Below are positions 14,550-22,482 of a stretch of DNA of 22,960 nt, piece after piece; position 1 is the stretch's first letter; the number at the start of each line of letters is the position of its first letter. A program made the position numbers and the translations under genes. The notes beneath the pieces are model-generated. The model saw nothing but the letters and a program-made list of their open reading frames with translations, ran no database searches and was not told the origin of the DNA. The stretch is from NCBI GenBank assembly GCA_964462945.1, contig CAYWZW010000079.1, positions 1 through 22,960 on the forward strand, given 5' to 3'. This stretch comes from GCA-020343675 sp964462945. GTDB lineage: Bacteria; Planctomycetota; Phycisphaerae; Sedimentisphaerales; Anaerobacaceae.

Positions 14550-16415
14550 TCACCACTGTGCTAACGGTTGAACCTCAGCCGAACTGACGTCACGGCCATC
14601 CTTCCATACCGGCGAGAGCAGAACCGCCACTCGCACGTTATCTTTCGCATTTGGCAATCGCACTATCAGGCGACGTACACCCTTGTTCGTTTTCTCCGGC
14701 GGCTTCTGCTCGGCGGACTCAACGGTAAACGCAGCGCGATCGGGTGATAGCACCCGTGCGATGAGCTCTTTGCCGCCGAGAGTGAGCTTCGCAACTGCTT
14801 CCTTCTCGACAGAGATTTCCGCATCGGTCGTCATCGCCCAGACGAGTTCGCATGGCTTTTCAATCTCGAATTCATCCTGTACGAGCACCGCATTTCTGCC
14901 ATTTAGCATGGCGACGCCTCGCGTCACCTTCTTGGCATACTTTTCATACGCGCTGGTCAGATCGATAAGAGCAAACGCGGAGGATTTCTCTGACTCAAAT
15001 TTGATGAAGCTGGCTTTTGCCATGGGGTCCTGGTCCTCGCCGTTCAGCAGCGGGACACTGTGACTTTTCGAGTTCAGGCGATAGTAGGACCACCGTTCTC
15101 CACCTCTTTTGCTGTCCCAGTAGCCGGACAGATTGTAGTCGTCTGAGCCGAGGTCGCGTGCCCACCGGACGCCGAGGGCATCCAGCTCGAAGTTGCCCAG
15201 GTCGAGGTGGCCATGATTGACCTGGTTGTAGCCGGCCTTGACACCCGCAAACAGGGCCTCCGGGTCGTTCCACGAGCTGCGGAATACTGCCACCTCCACC
15301 GGCCCACGAAAGCGACGGTCCAGGACTCTCGATTCGAGCGTTTTTTCCGGAGCGGGGACGTACCAGACCACGTGCTGGGGACTGGCGCTGCGCCTGGCAA
15401 TCTCGGCGTGTTCAGCCTCGGCGTACAGGGAATTGCCATAAGTGCGGGCCAGCCAGAACATGCAGGGCATGGGTCCTCTGGAGCTTCTTTCTCCGACGTC
15501 AGCCAAATTCAGATAATACCCGGTCGGGCCGGCCGTGTAGATCGGGAAATTTCCCGCATCTGCCAGGCCTTCGATTTGCAGCAGCCCGAAGTCCTTGCCC
15601 AGAGCGGTTTGAAGCGCCGCCAGCCCGTATGCGGTGTAATGCGTGGCGTAGCTCCAATAGCCGGGGCCTTCCCCCCACGCGCCGTCGGGGCCGTAGCTCT
15701 TGATCGCACGCGGCAGCGACTCCACGGCAGCAGGAATAATCTGCTCGGCGTATTGCGGGTCCGACTCGGCAATCGCCAGGGCGCCGATCATCAGCCCCCC
15801 ATTGCAGACTTGGTTCCAGTTGTATTCGCTCCGAACCCACCATGCGCTTTTGTACGCTTTCAGTCCCGGCTCCAGACCGTTCTTGATTAGACCCGCCTTG
15901 ATTTTCTCCCTCGTACCGGCGTCCAGATAGGAATACAGCCAGTCATAACCGAGTCCGACGGCGTGGGACATCTCGGCCGTGTCGAGAAAATGCGATGGAT
16001 TCCAGTCGTCAAACGCACAGACGGTCAGCAGGTTTTCAGCGGCCTTTTGGGCGTATTTCTCCTGCCCCGTCCATCGGTAAGCCAGGCCGAGAGCATAAAT
16101 CCGACGCAGACATTCCCTGCTGACCTGCAGAAGCCGGGGTCCGATCTTTCTGTACGTGAGCATCGGTTTGCCGGCGCATTCGTCGGCCTCCTCGAGAACG
16201 TCCCTCAGACACTTCTGAAGAACCTGGTCTTTTGCGTATTGTTCTTTCAGATTCTCAAGGTCCTTGTTTTTCAGCATCAATCGGGGATGGCTCTTATCGA
16301 GCGTCTCAAGAACCCCGGAGGAAGCTGCAACGGCCTTGTCAGCCGGCGCCAAACTCAGAAGACAACAGGTCACGGTAGTTACCGATGCGGCAAACCCGCG
16401 TACATTCAACAACAT
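14550..16415 (-). CDS. Secreted heparinase II/III-family polysaccharide lyase
   Basis: From the ATG at 16415, which has a perfect GGAGGT ribosome site, the protein has 621 residues. It begins with a signal peptide (hydrophobic about 8-24, cleavage near AVA-A 28-31). The N-terminal alpha-toroid (about 40-340) contains NWNQVCNGG (199-207) and the GEGPGYWSYATHY stretch (248-260). The C-terminal beta-sandwich has NHGHLDLGNFELDALG (400-415), the His-rich motif of heparinase II/III-like lyases, and HSVPLLNGEDQ (452-462). These enzymes cleave uronate-containing glycans such as heparinoids or alginate by beta-elimination. The frame is open 24 codons further upstream, but those residues are not signal-peptide-like. 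It leads a two-gene operon with the esterase. Confidence 0.88.
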   Translation of the reverse strand: MLLNVRGFAASVTTVTCCLLSLAPADKAVAASSGVLETLDKSHPRLMLKNKDLENLKEQYAKDQVLQKCLRDVLEEADECAGKPMLTYRKIGPRLLQVSRECLRRIYALGLAYRWTGQEKYAQKAAENLLTVCAFDDWNPSHFLDTAEMSHAVGLGYDWLYSYLDAGTREKIKAGLIKNGLEPGLKAYKSAWWVRSEYNWNQVCNGGLMIGALAIAESDPQYAEQIIPAAVESLPRAIKSYGPDGAWGEGPGYWSYATHYTAYGLAALQTALGKDFGLLQIEGLADAGNFPIYTAGPTGYYLNLADVGERSSRGPMPCMFWLARTYGNSLYAEAEHAEIARRSASPQHVVWYVPAPEKTLESRVLDRRFRGPVEVAVFRSSWNDPEALFAGVKAGYNQVNHGHLDLGNFELDALGVRWARDLGSDDYNLSGYWDSKRGGERWSYYRLNSKSHSVPLLNGEDQDPMAKASFIKFESEKSSAFALIDLTSAYEKYAKKVTRGVAMLNGRNAVLVQDEFEIEKPCELVWAMTTDAEISVEKEAVAKLTLGGKELIARVLSPDRAAFTVESAEQKPPEKTNKGVRRLIVRLPNAKDNVRVAVLLSPVWKDGRDVSSAEVQPLAQW

Positions 16416-16501
16416 AATTAACCTCCATTCTGTCTGACTGGATTCATATCTTACCGTCCTTTTACAAAATGGGGTCGCAATAATCAAATGAAAAATTACG
16501 T

Positions 16502-16530
16502 TTGACAGACGGTCGGCGTGGTGCTAACTA
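16502..16530 (+). promoter_or_regulatory. Candidate promoter for the oxidoreductase/aminotransferase operon
   Basis: A perfect TTGACA (16502-16507) is followed after 17 bases by TAACTA (16525-16530), a poor -10 box. The start of the inverted repeat at 16531 abuts it. A consensus -35 with a weak -10 would suit regulated expression. The leader would be about 70 bases to the ATG at 16607. Confidence 0.35.
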
Positions 16531-16558
16531 TTGGCCCCAGGACGGTTACAAAGGCCAA
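16531..16558. promoter_or_regulatory. Inverted repeat TTGGCC-N16-GGCCAA, candidate operator
   Basis: TTGGCC (16531-16536) and GGCCAA (16553-16558) are perfect inverted copies whose centres are 22 bp apart, two helical turns, as expected for a dimeric regulator. The dyad sits at the predicted transcription start of the plus-strand operon, in the 191-base divergent region between the lyase and oxidoreductase genes. The rest of that region holds no gene. Confidence 0.4.
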
Positions 16559-16606
16559 TGGCAAAAAGCTTACGTTAATCGCACTTATTAGTGACTCAAG
16601 GACAAC

Positions 16607-17911
16607 ATGAGTAAGAAACCTCAGGTTTGTATTGTTGGCGGCGGGATGATAACGCAGGTGCAGATTCTACCTTCGGTCTATCAAGCTCAACGCCTGGGTA
16701 TTTTGGGCGAGGTTAGCGTGTGCGCGTTGAACAGCGCTGCGCTGAACGTGCTGGCACAGGATGAGACGCTCAGAAAAGCGTTTCCCGGTCACAGCTTCAC
16801 GGCGTATCCTTCTTTGGATACCGACCCGCAGCAAAGCTTCCCTGATCTATTCAGGGAGGTAATCGGGAAGATGCCCAAAGGTAGTATCGTGGTTGTTGCC
16901 GTACCGGACCAACTCCATTATCCGGTTGTACAAGCCGCCCTCGCCGCAGACCAGCATATATGCTGTGTAAAGCCGTTAGTGCTGAAGTATTCGCAGGCCC
17001 TTGAAATCGAAAAAATAGCCTATGAGAAGGGGCTTGTCGTGGCCGTGGAGTATCACAAGCGTCTCGACGACCGGGCCTTGATGGCTCGCCGCCTGTACAG
17101 AGAGGGCAAGTTTGGCGAATTTCGCATCGGCCACGCAGAAATGAATGAGCCTTACTACTATCGGCATTCAAATTTCCAAAACTGGTGCACGGTGGAAAAT
17201 TCCGACATGTTTACCTACGTTGGCTGCCATTACGTTGACCAGGTGCATTTCATCACGGGGCTGCTGCCCAGGGCCGTATCTGTTTATGGCATAAAAGACA
17301 CATACCCCAATGGGAAAATCGGTTACTTGTGGACCGATGCTCGTGTTATCTGGGAAAACGATGCGTGCCTGCACGTGACAAACATAATGGGTTATCCGGA
17401 TGAGGGGCCTGGCGGCAATTTCCAGGGCATCCGTATGTACTGCCGGGGTGAGGATAAGAGCGGCATGCTCGTACACAACGACCAGTACCGCGGCATTGAA
17501 CACTGTTATATCAAGAAGGGCAGCGAGCCCGGCGACACATACTATTCTGAGCCGAGTCCGGATTATTTCAAGTATGTCGAGCTTGGCGGCGAAGGGCTGA
17601 CACCGGTTGGATACGGCTATCGTTCGATCGAACATATACTAAAAAATATCTGCAAGTGCATTGACGCATCCGCCGGTGTTGACAACAAGCAGGCTTTGGC
17701 CCGCAGGCAGAAATTGATCAGGCAATTTGATAATGACGGTATCATGGCAACGCCTGCAAACAGCTCGTACAATGAGCTGGTGACGGAGGCGGCTCGGCTG
17801 TCCATTCTAAATGGCGGCAGAGAGGTCCAAATCACCTACGGCCAAAACGCCGGCGTCGGTTTTCAGAAGCCGTACTATAGCGGTCCATTTTGGGAGACAG
17901 ACCGAGGCTAA
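16607..17911 (+). CDS. Gfo/Idh/MocA-family oxidoreductase
   Basis: The 434-residue NAD(P)-dependent sugar or cyclitol dehydrogenase-like protein has an N-terminal Rossmann fold with VCIVGGGMITQ (about 7-17). The family lysine is K125 in CVKPL, where the usual EKP reads VKP. AVEYHKRLDD follows in the second domain. The catalytic histidine is H208 in YVGCHYVDQVHF; the aspartate usually four residues before it appears to be Tyr. No signal peptide is seen, so it is cytoplasmic, unlike some planctomycete relatives. The start has AAGGA about 8 bases upstream. The aminotransferase gene starts one base after the stop, so the two should act together, perhaps oxidising a sugar hydroxyl to a ketone that is then aminated, or the reverse (inference). 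Confidence 0.88.
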   Translation: MSKKPQVCIVGGGMITQVQILPSVYQAQRLGILGEVSVCALNSAALNVLAQDETLRKAFPGHSFTAYPSLDTDPQQSFPDLFREVIGKMPKGSIVVVAVPDQLHYPVVQAALAADQHICCVKPLVLKYSQALEIEKIAYEKGLVVAVEYHKRLDDRALMARRLYREGKFGEFRIGHAEMNEPYYYRHSNFQNWCTVENSDMFTYVGCHYVDQVHFITGLLPRAVSVYGIKDTYPNGKIGYLWTDARVIWENDACLHVTNIMGYPDEGPGGNFQGIRMYCRGEDKSGMLVHNDQYRGIEHCYIKKGSEPGDTYYSEPSPDYFKYVELGGEGLTPVGYGYRSIEHILKNICKCIDASAGVDNKQALARRQKLIRQFDNDGIMATPANSSYNELVTEAARLSILNGGREVQITYGQNAGVGFQKPYYSGPFWETDRG

Positions 17912-17912
17912 G

Positions 17913-19292
17913 ATGGCAAAGGAATTTCCGCTGGTCTCAATTGAAGTAAAGCCGGTGTCAACGAAGTTTCGCAAACTTCGGGGGCCTATTCCAAATCCTG
18001 CGACAATACGACAGCTTGAAAAGCTTCGTGACGCTGAACCGCTTAGTATGCGGGGCCAGCCGCCGGTAATTTGGGACCGCGCTGAAGGGGTGAATATTTA
18101 CGATGCTTACGGCAACGTATGGCTTGACTTTTCATCAGGTGTGCTCGTGACCAATGCCGGCCACGGCCGCAAAGAAATTGCCGATGCCATTATCAGCCAG
18201 GCTTCCAAACCGCTGCTGACGACGTATTGTTTCCCCAACCAGCCAAGGATTGAGCTTGTGCGGAAACTGGCTTCACTGGCGCCGCGCCCCTTAAATAGGG
18301 TGTTCCTGCTCAGCACCGGTGCCGAAACCACAGAGTGCGCCCTAAAGCTGATGCGCACGCACGGGCGAAAGGTCGGCACGGACGATAAGAGCGTTATTGT
18401 TTCATTTGAAAACGCCTTTCACGGAAGGACTCTTGGCGCCCAGCAGATGGGAGGCATGGGCGGCGGCAAAGCGTGGATAAAGAATCTCGACCCTGAAATC
18501 GTCCATGTGCCGTTCCCCGATGGATTCCGCTGTGAAGACACCGGTTTCTCGCTGTTTGAGAGAACTCTTGAGAGGCTTGGGGTCGAGCCGGATAACGTGG
18601 CCGGCGTAATAAGCGAGACGTATCAGGGGGCCGGGCCTAACTTTATGCCCACACGATATGCAAAGGACCTGAGAAAATGGTGCAGCGGGCACGGTGCTCT
18701 TCTGTGTTTCGATGAGGTTCAGGCAGGTTTTGGCAGGTGCGGCACCATGTGGGGCTTTGAGCTATATGATGTCGTGCCGGATCTGTTCTGCATCGGCAAG
18801 GGAGTCAGCAGCTCGCTGCCCATCAGCGCAGTCATCGGCAAGGAAGAAGTGATGGATTTGTACGGGCCTAACGAGATGACCAGCACTCACTCAGGCAATC
18901 CTGTTTGCTGTGCGGCGGCCTTGGCGAGCATCGAAGTTATCGAGCAGGAAAAGCTGGTTCAGAACGCGGCAAAGGTCGGGCTGGTCCTCCAGGAGCATTT
19001 GCGGCTCATAAAGAGCGAGTTCTCCGAGACAATCGGTTTTGCACCGGGGGCGGGTCTTGTCGGTGGATTGCTGACGGTCAAAAAAGGCAGTAAAGACCCG
19101 GATCACGAATTGGCCTGGAATGTGGTCAATCTTTGTTTCCGCAAGGGCCTGCTGATGTTTGCACCCGTGGGCGTGGGTGGGGGCTGTGTTAAGATAGCGC
19201 CGCCATTGTGCATCAGCGAAGAGGCGGTCGAGGAAGGCTGCGAGGTCATTCGTGAGGCGGTCAAAGAGGCAGTCCAAAAATCCGGGAAGTAG
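17913..19292 (+). CDS. Class III (omega/GABA-type) PLP aminotransferase
   Basis: The 459-residue fold-type I aminotransferase has LLSTGAETTECALKLMRTHG in the PLP-phosphate region and SFENAFHGRTLGAQQMGG after it. D267 in CFDEVQAGFGRCG contacts the PLP ring nitrogen, and K296 in CIGKGVSSSLPISAVIG is the PLP lysine. The motifs match 4-aminobutyrate, putrescine and related omega-amino transaminases. The substrate is not fixed by sequence, and the sugar context leaves open a primary amino group on a sugar or cyclitol. The frame is open back to 17811 inside the previous gene, but the ATG at 17913 has a GAGG ribosome site and sits one base after the oxidoreductase stop. It converges on the kinase gene. 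Confidence 0.9.
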   Translation: MAKEFPLVSIEVKPVSTKFRKLRGPIPNPATIRQLEKLRDAEPLSMRGQPPVIWDRAEGVNIYDAYGNVWLDFSSGVLVTNAGHGRKEIADAIISQASKPLLTTYCFPNQPRIELVRKLASLAPRPLNRVFLLSTGAETTECALKLMRTHGRKVGTDDKSVIVSFENAFHGRTLGAQQMGGMGGGKAWIKNLDPEIVHVPFPDGFRCEDTGFSLFERTLERLGVEPDNVAGVISETYQGAGPNFMPTRYAKDLRKWCSGHGALLCFDEVQAGFGRCGTMWGFELYDVVPDLFCIGKGVSSSLPISAVIGKEEVMDLYGPNEMTSTHSGNPVCCAAALASIEVIEQEKLVQNAAKVGLVLQEHLRLIKSEFSETIGFAPGAGLVGGLLTVKKGSKDPDHELAWNVVNLCFRKGLLMFAPVGVGGGCVKIAPPLCISEEAVEEGCEVIREAVKEAVQKSGK

Positions 19293-19374
19293 CACGCCTG
19301 ACAAAGCGACGGCTATTCGGTGATATCGCTCAGAAGTCTTCAGTTATACGTGTGCAATTTCTCTGCCGATTGAA

Positions 19375-21027
19375 TCAGGCATCTATGGTACACAATCCGC
19401 CCACGGGAGTGACGACCTCTGCCTCTACCGGCAGGTTGCGTGGGCGGTAGTACTGTTCAGCCATATTTTCGATCACGCCGGGGGCATGTTTGTCCTCCAC
19501 GACAACCACAATGCAGCCGCCCATCCCGGCGCCGACGAGGCCGGCCCCGACAACGCCCGGCGATGCTAATGCGACGTCAACGAGCATGTCTATTTCGGGA
19601 AGGCTGACGTTGTAGCCGCCGCTCTGTCGCCATAAAGCGGCCTGGCTCATGCGGTCTGGTTCGCCTGATTCCAGATCGCTAATGAGAGCATCAATCCTTT
19701 CATCAGGATAACTATTATCGACGACCGCGTGCTCCCGGCCAACGCGTTTTGTCACGCGGTCTCCATCATGGGAGATGCTGATCAGCTCGCCGAAAGTCTT
19801 CATATCCCCTGCTCGCAGGCACTGGGGAACCATCTCAGCGCGAACGCACTCGGCTATTCCATAGAGACATACCTGCCTGATGGGATAGCCCTGCTCGGGT
19901 TCATCGTGACTTCTGAACACGTGATGGACCTCCTGCTCACATTCCGGAAGCATTTCCAAAATATCGGCGCGGCGGGCGGAAACGGGCAGTGATTTGACCA
20001 TGCGGAGGATCTGGGCCTGATCGACGCCAAGCTTCTCCGGGTTGACATCGCGAAGGTATTCAAGCCTGGCGGCATACGGCGGGAAGTTCTTGCGGATCAA
20101 CATCAAGCCGAACACGTAGGCGGCCACGCGAGCGTTGAAGGCGTTTCGCGCACCGGCTTGTTTCTTTGCTTCGATAAGGCTGTTGGCCAATACAAAGCTG
20201 TACCCGGCGGGAAGCTCGGCACTATCCACGGTCGTCGGGAATGCGGCGATATGGAGGATGGCATTGGGTCTGCCGGAGATAATAGCCGCATGGTCGCTGC
20301 ATCCACCGCGGGTGCCCACGTACCATTCAGCGTGGCCGCAGTGCTCGGCCAGATCGCCAGGGTCGATTTGGAGGGCGTTTATCCGGATGACCGCTTCTGC
20401 TGTGAGCATTACTACTGCCGACGATGAGCTCAGCCCCGCCGCCCGCGGGACGTTGCCGTAAACCATCATGTTCATGCCTTTGATCGCCGGGGCGAAGCAG
20501 CCGTCGTCTCGTGTGTGAAGATGCTGAAAGTACAGTGCGGCGGCGCGGGCATAATTCGACCAGGTCACGGACGGGTCGTGCCTGCGTTTCTCATATTCAT
20601 CGTGACACCAGGCGTCCCAATCCCGTATTTTCACTCCGGCCGGCAGACATTGGCTGATACGAAATTGCTCATCAGGAAACGGGCTCGACTCGACATTCTT
20701 GGCCAGCACGAGGTCGTCATCTCGCGGCTCGGCCACAAGCCACATGTGCTTGACCGCGATAGGGTTGACCGATCCGCCGCGATGATCAATGTGAGTGCCC
20801 ACGACGTTTACCCTGCCGGTTGAACGTATCACCAGGACGCGGCGGTCTGGCCCAAACCTCTCGGCGAACACTTCGACGGCTCGCAGACACATTTGGGCTG
20901 CTTCGGTTTTCAAATCGTCGTTATGACCGCAGATTTGATTCAACCTGTCGTGAAATGCACTGCTCGTATCCTTGATTAGCTCAATCCAGCTGCTGACCGG
21001 CCGCCGGCCACGAATTCCAACAGCCAT
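19375..21027 (-). CDS. GHMP sugar kinase, galactokinase-like with altered sugar site
   Basis: From the ATG at 21027, with GGAGG 10 bases upstream, the protein has 550 residues, longer than the usual 380-400 of GalK. The three GHMP motifs are present: GRVNVVGTHIDHRGG (71-85), the ATP-binding GLSSSSAVV (198-206) and the C-terminal GAGMGGCIVVVV. The probable catalytic base is D245 in GCSDHAA. Two galactose contacts known in GalK are replaced: the Glu of GEHTDY is T78, and the Tyr of SEYNTRR is F297. It therefore phosphorylates a sugar at C1 or a related position, but probably not plain galactose. It is the last gene of the operon behind the NagA-like gene. A longer frame to 21126 overlaps that gene and is rejected. 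Confidence 0.85.
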   Translation of the reverse strand: MAVGIRGRRPVSSWIELIKDTSSAFHDRLNQICGHNDDLKTEAAQMCLRAVEVFAERFGPDRRVLVIRSTGRVNVVGTHIDHRGGSVNPIAVKHMWLVAEPRDDDLVLAKNVESSPFPDEQFRISQCLPAGVKIRDWDAWCHDEYEKRRHDPSVTWSNYARAAALYFQHLHTRDDGCFAPAIKGMNMMVYGNVPRAAGLSSSSAVVMLTAEAVIRINALQIDPGDLAEHCGHAEWYVGTRGGCSDHAAIISGRPNAILHIAAFPTTVDSAELPAGYSFVLANSLIEAKKQAGARNAFNARVAAYVFGLMLIRKNFPPYAARLEYLRDVNPEKLGVDQAQILRMVKSLPVSARRADILEMLPECEQEVHHVFRSHDEPEQGYPIRQVCLYGIAECVRAEMVPQCLRAGDMKTFGELISISHDGDRVTKRVGREHAVVDNSYPDERIDALISDLESGEPDRMSQAALWRQSGGYNVSLPEIDMLVDVALASPGVVGAGLVGAGMGGCIVVVVEDKHAPGVIENMAEQYYRPRNLPVEAEVVTPVGGLCTIDA

Positions 21028-21097
21028 AGGTCTTCGTCCTCCAAGGTGCCTCTGCTTTTGCGGGGCTGGCACTACACATGGGTCAGCTTGATAAGCT

Positions 21098-22435
21098 TTA
21101 CTGGGCCGAGTACACCGTATTGCCATTGATTATAGTCGAGGAGACGGTTACCTTGTAATTGCCTGGCGAGCCGGCGACAGCAAGTATGCACAAATCAGCC
21201 TTTGCCCCGTCGACAATCGAACCGTAGCCTTCCTTCGCCAGGCCGGTCAGCTTACACGGATTGGTAGAGAACATCTTTGCCGCTGCCACCAGGGCTTCTT
21301 CCAGCTCCATCGCCTCGTGCCGGCGGTTCCAGATGCCCTGCATATCCGTTGTAAGCCAATTGAGCACGTTGGCAAATCCGCGGTTCATCGTCAAATTGCT
21401 GCTGAACAGCGTGTTTGGCTTGCCGACCACACGAAAGCAGCCGCCGTCATCACTGACCGCACCATGTACACCGGCGATGGTGAATTGCTTCAGGTCCGAA
21501 CCGGCCACAAAGGTACAATCGGTTACTCCCAGAATCTTCTCTACCCCCTTGCGTTTTATAATATCGCGGACATAGGCGGGATTGACATGGAAACCGTCGC
21601 AGATTTGCTCGGCGTAAAGCTCATCGAACTGGAGCACCGCTTCGATAGCACCGCCGCCATCAAATGGTTTGTATGAGCCGCCGGTCGGGCCGTTGGTGAA
21701 GTGAACGCTGTATTTTAGACCTGCCTTGATGGCATCGGCTACCTGGCGGCAGGTCGCGTTGGTGTGGCCGGCGCCGACGACAATACCCTTGTCGGTGAAA
21801 TATTCGGTCAGCTCGCAACTCTTACGACCGGCATCGGGGGCAACGTTGGCCAGCTTGATAGTGCCGCGGTCCTCCATGCGTTCGAAGACATACGGTTCCG
21901 GCTCAAAGACCGAATCAGGATTCATGGCCCCAGCCATACCCGGGTTGATAAACGTACCCTCCAGCCCACCCCCTAAGAGCCTGGCCCCGGCCGGAGCATC
22001 GGTCGCTTTGCTCAGATGGTCGGCGAGCCGGCCGAAACAGAGCTTCAAGGTTTCAATTGGCGCGGCCCAGGTGGACAGATAAAAGCCGGTCACCCCAAAC
22101 TCAGCGAGCTTCCTGCTGAGCATATCGAAACCCTGCTCGTAAGCGGTCTGACTGCTGTCGTAGGTGTCGCTCTTAGAGTCGTACAGCCCGACGGTAAACT
22201 CGAACAGATTGTAACCGTGAAAATGAATATCAACAAATCCGGGCACGACATATTTGCCGGAGATGTCCATGACCTCATCGAAGGCCGTCTGTCCGCTGAC
22301 AAGCTCAATCCTGGGCCCCGGCAAAGCGGGGTCCCCGCCGTTGCGCAGGACAATATCGCTGCGCATCACCCGCTGTGGCGTTACGACAAAGCCATTTTTG
22401 ACCAGAACCGCTTTCCTCATCTCAGTTTGGTTCAT
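21098..22435 (-). CDS. nagA: N-acetylglucosamine-6-phosphate deacetylase family protein (variant)
   Basis: NagA removes acetate from GlcNAc-6-P in amino-sugar and cell-wall recycling. The 445-residue amidohydrolase has PGFVDIHFHG (H71, H73), E159 in LEGTFIN, H224 in GHTNAT, H245 in HFTNGPTG, H283 in CDGFHV and the catalytic D306 in VTDC. It is longer than the roughly 380 residues of E. coli NagA. By motif spacing, the substrate-binding H143 of E. coli corresponds to M171 here and the phosphate-binding R227 to K256. Metal and catalytic positions are intact, so it is probably active, perhaps on another N-acylated sugar. The start lacks a clear ribosome site. It lies between the nucleotidyltransferase-like gene (47-base gap) and the kinase gene (70-base gap), all on the minus strand. 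Confidence 0.85.
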   Translation of the reverse strand: MNQTEMRKAVLVKNGFVVTPQRVMRSDIVLRNGGDPALPGPRIELVSGQTAFDEVMDISGKYVVPGFVDIHFHGYNLFEFTVGLYDSKSDTYDSSQTAYEQGFDMLSRKLAEFGVTGFYLSTWAAPIETLKLCFGRLADHLSKATDAPAGARLLGGGLEGTFINPGMAGAMNPDSVFEPEPYVFERMEDRGTIKLANVAPDAGRKSCELTEYFTDKGIVVGAGHTNATCRQVADAIKAGLKYSVHFTNGPTGGSYKPFDGGGAIEAVLQFDELYAEQICDGFHVNPAYVRDIIKRKGVEKILGVTDCTFVAGSDLKQFTIAGVHGAVSDDGGCFRVVGKPNTLFSSNLTMNRGFANVLNWLTTDMQGIWNRRHEAMELEEALVAAAKMFSTNPCKLTGLAKEGYGSIVDGAKADLCILAVAGSPGNYKVTVSSTIINGNTVYSAQ

Positions 22436-22482
22436 TGGTTAATTGGTGAGTTGGCTGCTCACTACCGGCCACTGACTAACCG

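Noticed and set aside
16416..16487. 24-residue N-terminal extension of the lyase
   Set aside because: The ATG at 16415 has a perfect GGAGGT site and starts a normal signal peptide, which the extension would bury.
17811..17912. Upstream start for the aminotransferase overlapping the oxidoreductase
   Set aside because: The 34 extra residues are unlike the family, and the ATG at 17913 has a ribosome site directly after the preceding stop.
21028..21126. 33-residue extension of the kinase overlapping nagA
   Set aside because: The ATG at 21027 has GGAGG at good spacing; the extension is low-quality sequence overlapping the upstream gene.
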